DNA of 11,159 bases from positions 1 through 11,159 of the forward strand of contig JAOAFH010000029.1 of NCBI GenBank assembly GCA_026416355.1, written 5' to 3'. Both the position numbers and the translations under genes were made by a program. This DNA is from Clostridiales bacterium. Lineage in GTDB: Bacteria > Bacillota > Clostridia > Clostridiales > Caloramatoraceae. Within the stretch, counting starts at the first letter, position 1. Each line of letters starts with the position of its first letter. Positions 1 through 6,686 of the stretch are shown here, in pieces. The notes below the pieces were generated by a model, which ran no database searches, was not told the origin of the DNA, and saw only the letters and a list, made by a program, of their open reading frames with translations.

Positions 1-24
1 AAGTAAAACTTTTAAATTTTCCAT
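1..24 (-). CDS. 5' end of an unidentified gene, cut by the window edge
   Basis: Only the first eight codons are visible, reading M-E-N-L-K-V-L-L, before the left edge. The start is supported by an AGGTG ribosome binding site that overlaps the TAG stop of the polysaccharide deacetylase, with about six bases to the ATG. The gap between that stop and this ATG is nine bases, so the two genes are probably cotranscribed and perhaps translationally coupled. The hydrophobic run after a short polar start would fit a first beta strand, for instance of a receiver domain or a Rossmann fold, but eight residues cannot identify the product. Confidence 0.5.
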
Positions 25-33
25 AAACAACAC

Positions 34-924
34 CTACCTTAAAATATCAAATTCATATCCATTTTCCTTTAGATAATTTATTACCTTTATTAGTACCTCT
101 GGAGTAGTTTTTTTACCTATACCATCATGCATCAATATAACCAATGAATTTTTATTTTTAGCTGTTGATAAAAATCTTTCATATTGTCTTTCCACTGACA
201 TCATCTTACCTTCAGCATCACCTGTTAAACAGTTCCAATCAATATATATATACCCATTATCCACAATTGCTTTTTTTATATCCATCGGCCTTTTAAAACT
301 TCCTCCTGGAAACCTAAAAAACCTATTATTATATCCTTCCCCCACTATCCCTTTGATTAATTTATCCGTATCTTCTATCTCCTTCAACATAACACTAGGA
401 GATGAATATACACTTTTATAATTGTGTGTTAATGTATGGTTACCAATAGCATGTCCCTCTTCGTTTATTTTTTTTAGTACATCTGGATTGGTCTTAACCA
501 TTTCACCTATTACGAAAAAAGTCCCCTTTATGTTATTCTGCTTTAGTATTTCAAGTACACTTAATGTTACATCTTTACTAGGTCCATCATCAAATGTTAG
601 ATATGCAACTTTTCTTGTTTTTTTAGCCATAACCTCTTTTATCTTTTCTTTATTCTTTTTTTCATAATCTGTTGTTATTTCTTCTGTTGGTTTTGTCTCT
701 TGTTTTTGCGTATCCTTTATTGTATTCTCAACATTATTATTTTGATTTTTTTCAAACTCTTTATTTTCTTTTTCTTGTTTTTTGTCTTCTATATTAATAA
801 TTTCTACATCACTAGTACCCTCTGCCTTTGCTTTATTGGTTGCAAAATATTTTCCAATGGCTAGTCCAAAAATAAATGCCATAATATAAAATAGAGTTAC
901 AATTAATAATGTCTTTTTCTTCAT
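34..924 (-). CDS. Membrane-anchored polysaccharide deacetylase (NodB/CE4 family)
   Basis: This is a predicted metal-dependent deacetylase acting outside the membrane on N-acetylated sugars, most likely peptidoglycan. The chosen ATG (minus strand, 924) has a GGGGGA ribosome binding site seven bases upstream and gives 296 residues. An in-frame ATG at 978 would add 18 non-signal-like residues and lacks a good site. Residues 1-4 are basic, about 6-25 form one membrane segment, and about 35-100 are a Lys/Glu/Asn/Gln-rich linker. The catalytic domain then carries all five NodB motifs: TFDDGP (110-115, metal-binding Asp), HTLTH (163-167, two metal-binding His), RFPGG (204-208), DWN (229-231) and LMHD (264-267, catalytic His). 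It should therefore be active. Substrate (GlcNAc, MurNAc or other) cannot be told from sequence. It is similar in layout to sporulation and cell-wall deacetylases of the PdaA/PgdA type. I found no convincing promoter in the divergent gap. Confidence 0.93.
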   Translation of the reverse strand: MKKKTLLIVTLFYIMAFIFGLAIGKYFATNKAKAEGTSDVEIINIEDKKQEKENKEFEKNQNNNVENTIKDTQKQETKPTEEITTDYEKKNKEKIKEVMAKKTRKVAYLTFDDGPSKDVTLSVLEILKQNNIKGTFFVIGEMVKTNPDVLKKINEEGHAIGNHTLTHNYKSVYSSPSVMLKEIEDTDKLIKGIVGEGYNNRFFRFPGGSFKRPMDIKKAIVDNGYIYIDWNCLTGDAEGKMMSVERQYERFLSTAKNKNSLVILMHDGIGKKTTPEVLIKVINYLKENGYEFDILR

Positions 925-1111
925 TAGTTTGTCCCCCAATAAAATTTTATTTACATTAATTATTTCAACACAACTCAATCAATTCCTTTATAATATTACA
1001 ACAACTTTAACGTAATTATGGTTAATAATCAGTAAAAATAGATTACAAATTTTATAAAATATTTTTCTTGAAATTTATACTAATTTTTAATTTTTATATA
1101 ATCAATTATAG

Positions 1112-1117
1112 TATAAT
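1112..1117 (+). promoter_or_regulatory. Possible -10 box for the DUF4153 gene
   Basis: A perfect TATAAT lies 35 bases upstream of the DUF4153 start codon. The hexamer 17 bases further upstream is AATTTT, a poor -35, so this is a weak assignment in AT-rich DNA. Nothing else in the gap 925-1152 stands out: it is AT-rich with no strong hairpin. Confidence 0.35.
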
Positions 1118-1152
1118 AGAAATAACAAATATATTTTGGAAGGAGAATATTT

Positions 1153-2877
1153 ATGGGAATAGCAAGTATACCCAAAAGAATAACCAAGGCTTTTGAAAGT
1201 AGTATAAAAAGATTTCCTTTAACTGCAATTGTATCATTAGCCTTAACAATTACATTAATATCAATAATAGAATTAAAAAAGGAACCCCCTTTGTTAACCC
1301 AAAGGTTAGCTATGATTTTTGCACTTTCAATACCTATTACTCTAAGTGCTAAACTTGCCTGGGAAAGAAAAAAAGAAAAAAATTTGCTGTTATACTATTT
1401 GGCCTCTATTATTTTAATTATCGGATATTTCTTTATATATCTTAAAGATATTAATTATATTTCAACATCAAGATTTGTAGGAACTAATTTTATTTTTTAT
1501 CTTGTATTTTTATTTGTTCCATATCTAATTAAAAGAGAAAACTTTGAGATGTATTCAATTAAAATATTATCTTCATTTTTTATAACAGCAATTTACACAG
1601 CAGTTTTATTTGCAGGGCTTTCGGCAATACTATTTACTATAGATAAACTGCTTGGTATTAGAATAGAACCTGAACTTTATGCAGAAACATGGATAGTATG
1701 TGTATTTATATTTGCAGTTAATTACTTTCTTTCACTTGTACCTAAATTTGAAGATAAATTTTCAAAGGAAGTATTCCCTAGGGCTTTTAACATATTATTA
1801 AATTATATAGTAATACCTCTTTTATCTGCATATACAATAATTTTATATATTTATTTTTTTAAAATATTAATTACTCAAAATTGGCCAAAGGGACTCGTTT
1901 CACATTTGGTATTGTGGTATTCATTTATAACTATATTGGTTGTTTTCTTTACAACACCAATTAAAGAGGATATAAAGATTGCCTATTATTTTACCAAAAT
2001 TATTACAAAAATAATATTACCACTAATTATTATGATGTTTGTTTCTATGGGAATAAGAATAAATGCATATGGTGTTACCGAACCTAGATATTATGTAATA
2101 ATAGCTGGAATTTGGGTATTTTGTGTATTCTTATATTGGAATTTTAGTAAAATAAAATTTAATACCCTTATACCTTTATCATTTGCAATAACAATATTTA
2201 TTTCACTATTTACTCCAATTTCAAGTTTTAATATTTCTAAATACAGTCAAACAAAGCGTTTTGAAAATATATTAGTTAAGAACAATATGCTTATAGAAGG
2301 TAAAATACAAAAAAATCCTAATATAAGTCAAAACGATAAAGCAAAAATAAGTAGCATACTATATTATTTCCAAGACAGACAAAGCTTTGATAAACTAAAA
2401 TATCTTCCAAAGAATTTTAATATGACACAAATGAAAGAAGTGTTTGGATTTGAAGCTGAAGGTAGTTATATTCCTAGAAATATTAGTTTTTATTTTAGGG
2501 CACCATTTAATACCCCAATTGATATAAAGGGTTATGATTATTTTATATCTTCTAATACCTATAATCTTGGTACAGAAAACCCAAATATCAGTAGCGTTAG
2601 GTTTGAATATGATAAGAGTAAAAATATTCTTCATGCATATTTAGACAAAAAAGAAATTTTTAGTTTGAACTTAGCTGAAAAAGTTAAACCACTATATGAA
2701 AAATATAAAGCTAGTGCAATGAAAGAAGAATTACCTGTTTCTGAATTAACTATAATTGAAGAAAATGAAAATATTAAAATCAAAATTATTTTAAACAATA
2801 TTTCAGGAATGTTAGAAGATGATGAGACTATACGAATCGATGGAAGTGAGTTCTATATTATGTATAGCTTAAAATGA
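1153..2877 (+). CDS. DUF4153 multi-pass membrane protein
   Basis: This is a 574-residue protein of the DUF4153 family, which has no established function. A GGAAGGAG site seven to eight bases upstream supports the ATG. The first ~356 residues hold about eleven hydrophobic segments (roughly 23-40, 52-68, 77-96, 111-126, 135-162, 178-196, 213-240, 249-269, 285-302, 313-330, 338-356). Residues ~360-574 are a soluble, charged domain of alternating helix-like and strand-like stretches. The family call rests on the N-terminal LSIP...LAWERKK pattern, the TPIKEDIKIAYYF loop and the RINAYGVTEPRYYV motif before the tenth segment. The gene is alone on its strand, divergent from the deacetylase and convergent with the met operon. 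Proteins of this family are sometimes annotated next to regulators or envelope genes, but nothing here fixes a role. The TGA stop is part of the shared terminator stem. Confidence 0.8.
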   Translation: MGIASIPKRITKAFESSIKRFPLTAIVSLALTITLISIIELKKEPPLLTQRLAMIFALSIPITLSAKLAWERKKEKNLLLYYLASIILIIGYFFIYLKDINYISTSRFVGTNFIFYLVFLFVPYLIKRENFEMYSIKILSSFFITAIYTAVLFAGLSAILFTIDKLLGIRIEPELYAETWIVCVFIFAVNYFLSLVPKFEDKFSKEVFPRAFNILLNYIVIPLLSAYTIILYIYFFKILITQNWPKGLVSHLVLWYSFITILVVFFTTPIKEDIKIAYYFTKIITKIILPLIIMMFVSMGIRINAYGVTEPRYYVIIAGIWVFCVFLYWNFSKIKFNTLIPLSFAITIFISLFTPISSFNISKYSQTKRFENILVKNNMLIEGKIQKNPNISQNDKAKISSILYYFQDRQSFDKLKYLPKNFNMTQMKEVFGFEAEGSYIPRNISFYFRAPFNTPIDIKGYDYFISSNTYNLGTENPNISSVRFEYDKSKNILHAYLDKKEIFSLNLAEKVKPLYEKYKASAMKEELPVSELTIIEENENIKIKIILNNISGMLEDDETIRIDGSEFYIMYSLK

Positions 2878-2911
2878 CAAAAGTGGCATCAAAATGATGC
2901 CACTTTTGTCA
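2875..2911. terminator. Bidirectional terminator shared by DUF4153 gene and met operon
   Basis: A perfect 17-bp inverted repeat (2875-2891 with 2895-2911) around an AAA loop fills the whole space between the two convergent stop codons and includes the TGA of the DUF4153 gene. The lower stem pairs AAAA with TTTT, so transcripts from either side end in a GC-containing stem (core GTGGCATCA) followed by a U run. This is the usual form of a bidirectional intrinsic terminator. Confidence 0.9.
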
Positions 2912-3718
2912 TTAGAATGCAGGTACTACTGCTCCTTGATATTTTTCTTCAATGAATTTCTTCACATCTTCTGATTGAAGTGCTTTTATTAATTCTTTAA
3001 TTAATTCATCATCTTTATTATCTTCTCTAGTTACTAGAACATTGGCATATGGTGAATCCTTATCTTCAATAAATAGACTATCCTTTACAGGGTTTAATTT
3101 AGCTTCTAGTGCATAGTTTGTATTAATAATAGCAAAATCTACATCCTTTAAAACTCTTGGTAATTGTGCTGCTTCTAGCTCTTTAAATTTTAAATTTTTA
3201 GGATTTTCTACGATGTCATTTGGAGTTTGAGTTAGGCTGTTATCCTTTAGCTTAATTAAGCCTTGTTTTTGTAATAGAAGTAATGCTCTTCCTTCGTTTG
3301 TTGCATCATTTGGAATAGCAACAGTTGCTCCATCCTTTATTTCATCCTTTGACTTTAATTTATCTGAGTATGCTCCCATTGGTTCAACATGAACACTTGC
3401 AACAGAAACAAGCTTTAATCCCTTTTCCTTTGTGAACTCATTTAAATATGGAACATGTTGAAAGAAATTCGCATCCAATTGTTTATCGTTTAATGCAGTG
3501 TTTGGAGTAACATAGTCTGTAAACTCTTTTACCTCAAGTTCAATTCCCTTTTCCTTTAATTTTGGCTTTATGTAATTTAATATTTCAGCATGTGGTAATG
3601 GTGTTGCTCCTACAACAATTTTCTTTTCTTTTGTTACCTCTTTTTTAGCACAACCTGTTACCCCTGATAATAAAATTGATACACATAATACTCCTACAGC
3701 AAATTTTTTTAGATTCAT
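2912..3718 (-). CDS. metQ: Methionine ABC transporter substrate-binding lipoprotein (MetQ/NlpA family)
   Basis: This is the extracytoplasmic binding protein of a D/L-methionine importer. The 268-residue product starts with a lipoprotein signal peptide: MNLKK, a hydrophobic stretch, then the lipobox V-T-G-C with Cys23 as the expected lipidated residue. The mature part follows the NlpA pattern, including VVGATPLPHAEIL near the start, the DANFFQHVPYLNEF segment, and the domain-crossing AIINTNYA segment. The ribosome binding site AGGAGG lies at 3728-3733, within the last codons of metI (it encodes Arg-Arg), nine bases from this ATG, so the genes are tightly packed. It is the last gene of metN-metI-metQ, under the SAM riboswitch, which supports methionine as the substrate rather than another NlpA-family ligand. 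Confidence 0.94.
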   Translation of the reverse strand: MNLKKFAVGVLCVSILLSGVTGCAKKEVTKEKKIVVGATPLPHAEILNYIKPKLKEKGIELEVKEFTDYVTPNTALNDKQLDANFFQHVPYLNEFTKEKGLKLVSVASVHVEPMGAYSDKLKSKDEIKDGATVAIPNDATNEGRALLLLQKQGLIKLKDNSLTQTPNDIVENPKNLKFKELEAAQLPRVLKDVDFAIINTNYALEAKLNPVKDSLFIEDKDSPYANVLVTREDNKDDELIKELIKALQSEDVKKFIEEKYQGAVVPAF

Positions 3719-3724
3719 AATCTT

Positions 3725-4375
3725 TTACCTCCTATCAATTTTTTTAGCAATATAATTTCCTGATCTTTGTGTTATTTCAACCAGTAGTACTAAAACTACA
3801 ACAGTTGCAATTAAAATATCAGTTCTAAAACGCTGATATCCATATCTAACAGCCAAGTCCCCTATTCCACCACCTCCTATAACTCCTGCCATTGCTGAAT
3901 AACCTATTATATTAACCATAGTAAGGGTTATTCCTAAAACTAATCCTGGTAGCGCCTCTTTTAATAACACTTTAAACACTATCTGATTTGTAGATGCTCC
4001 TAATGAAATTGCCGCCTCAACAATACCTTTATCTATCTCCTTAAGTGCAGATTCAACAACTCTTGCAACAAAAGGAGCTGCAGCAATTGATAGTGGTACA
4101 ACTGCTGCTTCTTTTCCTATAGATGTACCAACAATGACTCTCGAGAGGGGAAACAATAGTATAATAAGTATTACAAAAGGTATTGATCTTGTAATGTTTA
4201 TAATAGTTCCTAGTATTGTATTTAATTTTGGCATATTTATTAGGCCATCTTTCTCAGTTAAGACTAATGTTATGCCAAGAGGCGCTCCAAGTAAAATTGA
4301 AAACAATGTTGATAAAAACACCATGTATAATGTATCTAAAAATGAAGGGAGAACTAATTTAATTATTTCATTCAT
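3725..4375 (-). CDS. metI: Methionine ABC transporter permease MetI
   Basis: This is the membrane subunit of the methionine importer, expected to act as a homodimer with two MetN subunits. It has 216 residues, normal for the family, with about five membrane segments (roughly 13-40, 53-78, 91-106, 144-168, 186-204). The cytoplasmic EAA coupling loop, which docks on the ATPase, is clear at ~120-142 (EAAISLGAS...LLKEALP). The family-typical YSAMAGVIGGGGIGDLAVRYGYQRF stretch begins near residue 159. The AAGGAGG site overlaps the metN stop codon and lies eight bases from the ATG. Only 13 bases separate metN and metI, so they are cotranscribed. Confidence 0.95.
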   Translation of the reverse strand: MNEIIKLVLPSFLDTLYMVFLSTLFSILLGAPLGITLVLTEKDGLINMPKLNTILGTIINITRSIPFVILIILLFPLSRVIVGTSIGKEAAVVPLSIAAAPFVARVVESALKEIDKGIVEAAISLGASTNQIVFKVLLKEALPGLVLGITLTMVNIIGYSAMAGVIGGGGIGDLAVRYGYQRFRTDILIATVVVLVLLVEITQRSGNYIAKKIDRR

Positions 4376-4388
4376 CTAAACAACCTCC

Positions 4389-5171
4389 TTAAATCGCCTT
4401 ATCCTTTTTTTTCTCTAAAACTATTACTTTACTTCCTCTTTCACTTTGTAAAAATTGCTTCAATGTTTTTGATTTTGGATTTTTAAACACATCATCCTTA
4501 ATTCCTATTTCAACTATTTCTCCTTTTTCCATAACAGCTACATGTGTACAAATTCTATCTACAACATCCATTTCATGAGTTATAAGAACTACTGTTAATC
4601 CTAATTTTCTGTTTAGCTCTAAAATTAAATCTAATATCTGTTTTGTTGTTAATGGGTCAAGTGCTGATGTTGCTTCATCACATAAAAGTATTTTGGGGTT
4701 ATTGGCAAGCGCTCTTGCTATTGCAACCCTTTGTTTTTGTCCACCTGATAGATTTGCAGGATATTCATCCTTTTTATCCTTTAGCCCTACTAAATCTATA
4801 AGCTCTAAAACTCTACTATCTATTTCATCCTTTTTATAGCCTGCAATTTCTAAAGGAAAAGCAACATTTTTAAAAACTGTTGAATTTTTAAGCAGATTAA
4901 AATGTTGAAAAATCATGCTTACTTCTTTTCTTATGTTTCTTAACTCTTTTGGGTTAAGCTTTGTAATATCCCTTCCTTCTATTAAAATTTCACCTTCATC
5001 TGGTATTTCTAATAGGTTTAAACATCTTAAAAGGGATGATTTTCCTGCTCCACTTTTACCTATTACTCCAAATATCTGTCCCTTCTCAACATTAAAACTT
5101 ATTCCCTTTACAGCTTCTACTTTTGTTCCATTTACTAAATAACTTTTTCTAAGGTTATTAATTTGAATCAT
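4389..5171 (-). CDS. metN: Methionine ABC transporter ATPase MetN, short form without NIL domain
   Basis: This ATPase powers methionine uptake. All nucleotide-binding motifs are intact: Walker A GKSGAGKS (38-45), Q-loop Gln89, signature LSGGQ (141-145), Walker B ILLCDE (161-166), D-loop SALD (169-172) and H-loop His199. The product is 260 residues, whereas typical MetN proteins are about 340 because they carry a C-terminal NIL (C2) domain that binds methionine and inhibits transport. Here the protein ends about 20 residues past the ABC domain in a Lys-rich tail (EKKKDKAI). Only 13 bases follow before metI, so this is a real loss or an ancestrally short form, not a nearby frameshift. An AGGGGTG site precedes the ATG. 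It is the first gene of the operon, behind the SAM riboswitch. Confidence 0.93.
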   Translation of the reverse strand: MIQINNLRKSYLVNGTKVEAVKGISFNVEKGQIFGVIGKSGAGKSSLLRCLNLLEIPDEGEILIEGRDITKLNPKELRNIRKEVSMIFQHFNLLKNSTVFKNVAFPLEIAGYKKDEIDSRVLELIDLVGLKDKKDEYPANLSGGQKQRVAIARALANNPKILLCDEATSALDPLTTKQILDLILELNRKLGLTVVLITHEMDVVDRICTHVAVMEKGEIVEIGIKDDVFKNPKSKTLKQFLQSERGSKVIVLEKKKDKAI

Positions 5172-5243
5172 TTTAACACCCCTTTTTATTTTTATATAAA
5201 ATGCTAGCTATAATTTGATATAGTTAACATTTTTATTCTATTT

Positions 5244-5262
5244 ATATTCAAATTTTGAATAT
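5244..5262. repeat. 9-1-9 inverted repeat in the met leader
   Basis: ATATTCAAA and TTTGAATAT form a perfect 9-bp inverted repeat around a single T, between the riboswitch terminator and metN. It could be an operator or a weak mRNA hairpin. Being purely AT-rich apart from one C/G pair per arm, it may also be chance. Confidence 0.4.
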
Positions 5263-5280
5263 TTTTCTGTTGTTTGCAAT

Positions 5281-5307
5281 AAAAATGCCCCTTGATGAAA
5301 GAGGCAT
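5281..5307 (-). terminator. Riboswitch-controlled intrinsic terminator
   Basis: Reading the minus strand, ATGCCTC (5307-5301) pairs with GGGGCAT (5291-5285), with one G-U pair and a nine-base loop, followed at once by a T run (5284-5281). Its 5' half and loop (5304-5294) also form one strand of the alternative antiterminator, so its formation depends on the aptamer state. Confidence 0.85.
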
Positions 5308-5318
5308 CCTCTCTCATC
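5294..5318 (-). promoter_or_regulatory. Antiterminator of the SAM riboswitch
   Basis: On the minus strand GATGAGAGAGG (5318-5308) can pair with CCTCTTTCATC (5304-5294) over 11 bp, with one G-U pair and an ATG triloop. It uses the 3' strand of aptamer helix P1 (5318-5311) and the terminator's 5' arm, so it is exclusive with both. Bound SAM should favour P1 plus terminator (off); without SAM this hairpin should allow read-through. Confidence 0.8.
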
Positions 5319-5407
5319 TGCCAGCTTTAGCCGCAGGAATTAGCACCTTGCTTTTCGCAGGTTGCTGGGTTTCATCGGGCCAGTCCCTCCACCTCTCTTG
5401 ATAAGAG
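5311..5407 (-). promoter_or_regulatory. SAM-I (S-box) riboswitch aptamer
   Basis: The minus strand shows the S-box consensus in order: CTTATCAAGAGAGG, GGAGGGACTGGCCC, GATGAAACCCAGCAACC, then AAGGTGCTAATTCC, and finally the GATGAGAG closing strand. P1 is an 8-bp helix of CTCTTATC (5407-5400) with GATGAGAG (5318-5311), containing one G-U pair. This RNA class binds S-adenosylmethionine and turns off methionine and sulfur genes in low-GC Gram-positives. Downstream lie the terminator and metNIQ on the same strand, so it is predicted to repress methionine uptake when SAM is plentiful. Confidence 0.97.
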
Positions 5408-5430
5408 CTTGTTATTTACTTCTTGCTTAT

Positions 5431-5459
5431 ATAATAATAACAATTGCAAGTTTTGTCAA
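5431..5459 (-). promoter_or_regulatory. SigA-type promoter of the met leader and operon
   Basis: On the minus strand a perfect TTGACA (5459-5454) is followed after exactly 17 bases by TATTAT (5436-5431). Transcription would begin near 5424, about 17 bases before riboswitch helix P1. Position, spacing and the lack of a competitor make this a good call. Confidence 0.8.
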
Positions 5460-5505
5460 TACCAAATTTCAATTTTTTATTTTATAGACCTTAAGTCAAA
5501 ATAAT

Positions 5506-5557
5506 AGAACTGCCTCACAAGTTTGATGCTAACAATAATCCATTGTGTGACAGTCCT
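5506..5557 (-). terminator. Probable terminator of the DUF5667 gene
   Basis: A 15-bp hairpin with one A-A mismatch (5506-5520 with 5543-5557) and a 22-base loop lies 27 bases after the DUF5667 stop. On the minus strand it is followed by TATTATTTT, a broken U tract, so termination is plausible but not ideal. The stem also has G-U pairs on this strand. The rest of the gap to the met promoter (5460-5505) shows nothing else. Confidence 0.55.
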
Positions 5558-5584
5558 ACTTATTACTCAGTTAAAACTACATTA

Positions 5585-6601
5585 TCAACTATTTTGTTCT
5601 GTTGTTTGTTGCTTATTTTCCTCTTCATTATTTTCTTGATTTTGTTCTTTGTTTTGTTCTTTGTTTTTATTTTGTTTCTTTTCTTGTATTTTATTTTTTA
5701 TTTCTTGTTTCTTCTCTTCCTTCTTATCCTTTTTAATTTCTTTTTTAGCCTCATTTTTTATTGCATTAGTCATTTTATCATTTATTTGCCTTTCTACCTG
5801 TTTAGCCTCTTGTTTTGTTATAGTTCCATTTTTAACTTCCTCTTTTAAAACTTCTTTTGTTTCTTTTCTTATTTCATTTCTATTTTTTATAACTTGTTTT
5901 GCTTCTTGTTTAACATTTTTTATTTCTTCCTTCTTTGCTTGCCATGTTGCTGTTGCTTGAGCTAAATTTTCTTCTAATTTTTTTATTTCCTCTTCATTGT
6001 TTGCTTCTTTAGCCTTCTCAAGTGCTTGTTTTATTTCATTTACTTGTTTTCTTGCATCAACCATTTCATTCTTTTTTTCTAATAGTGCAGTTATAGTTTC
6101 CTTCTTTTCTGTTTGAAGTTCTATTACCTTTTGTATTGTTGGTTTTGCATTTTCTGATACCTTTTCTTGTATTTTTGTAAGTACCTCAATTGAACGCTTA
6201 TATCTTTCTTCAATTCTATTTTTAATTTCATTTGTCTTTTCATCAGTTGTAGTTTGATTTGTACCGTTTTCCTTTGATACAACATTCTCTACTGTCTCTT
6301 GAGCTGTTGTCATTTTATCTTGATATTCCTCTACTGCTTGTGTTGCTAAATCTTCCTTACCTTCTTCCGCCATGACCTGTGCTTCTGCAAGTCTTTCCTC
6401 AGCTACATCTGCAGTAACTTCAGCTTTTTTCTCTTCATCAAATGTTAGCGCAATTTTAACCTCATCAATTAATTGGTCTACTGGATAAACAATGCTATCT
6501 GGTGTTACACCTGCGTCTACACCTTGAACATCTGCCTTTGCTATCGTTAGATTTGATGAAATTAGTAATGCTGAAATAAATGCTAATAGTTTCTTATTCA
6601 T
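5585..6601 (-). CDS. Exported coiled-coil protein with DUF5667 domain
   Basis: The 338-residue product starts with a Sec signal peptide: MNKK, a hydrophobic core, and an A-K-A cleavage site after residue 23. Residues ~33-105 match the DUF5667 pattern: P-D-S-I-V-Y-P-V-D, then VKIALTFDEEKKAEV, and the repeated helix motif AEERLAEAQ. No function is established for this domain. Residues ~120-300 are a highly charged heptad-like helix, probably a long coiled coil, and ~285-338 are a Lys/Glu/Gln/Asn low-complexity tail with NKEQ repeats. There is no membrane anchor, LPxTG motif or wall-binding domain, so it is secreted or held by charge. A GGGAGGAGAG site precedes the ATG. It is divergent from sigI and has a SigI-type promoter candidate of its own, so it may be a SigI target. 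Its composition strongly biases the opposite strand, which is open but not coding. Confidence 0.8.
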   Translation of the reverse strand: MNKKLLAFISALLISSNLTIAKADVQGVDAGVTPDSIVYPVDQLIDEVKIALTFDEEKKAEVTADVAEERLAEAQVMAEEGKEDLATQAVEEYQDKMTTAQETVENVVSKENGTNQTTTDEKTNEIKNRIEERYKRSIEVLTKIQEKVSENAKPTIQKVIELQTEKKETITALLEKKNEMVDARKQVNEIKQALEKAKEANNEEEIKKLEENLAQATATWQAKKEEIKNVKQEAKQVIKNRNEIRKETKEVLKEEVKNGTITKQEAKQVERQINDKMTNAIKNEAKKEIKKDKKEEKKQEIKNKIQEKKQNKNKEQNKEQNQENNEEENKQQTTEQNS

Positions 6602-6637
6602 ATTAATCTCTCCTCCCTTAATGTTTTCACTTATTTA

Positions 6638-6667
6638 TACGATAGTATATAATGACTTTTAGGGGGT
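6638..6667 (-). promoter_or_regulatory. Candidate SigI-type promoter for the DUF5667 gene
   Basis: On the minus strand ACCCCC (6667-6662) is followed after 20 bases by CGTA (6641-6638). SigI of Bacillus and Clostridium recognises a C-rich -35 (ACCCCC) and a CGAA/CGTA-like -10. The DUF5667 start codon is 37 bases downstream of the -10. No good SigA -35/-10 pair competes here. The match with the sigI-side element is the main support; the sigma assignment is inference. Confidence 0.65.
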
Positions 6668-6686
6668 AATATAAAAAATTTTTTCT

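Noticed and set aside
925..978. N-terminal extension of the deacetylase to the ATG at 978
   Set aside because: It lacks a good ribosome binding site and puts 18 polar residues ahead of a normal signal-anchor start (MKKK) that has its own GGGGGA site.
1283..1310. C-runs elsewhere (about 1284, 7684, 9221, 10690) as further SigI promoters
   Set aside because: None has a CGAA or CGTA about 20 bases downstream, and most lie inside genes or are the complement of ribosome binding sites.
5543..5960. Plus-strand hydrophobic open frames opposite the DUF5667 gene
   Set aside because: They are Phe/Leu runs produced by the complement of Lys/Glu/Gln-rich codons, with no ribosome binding sites and no family match.
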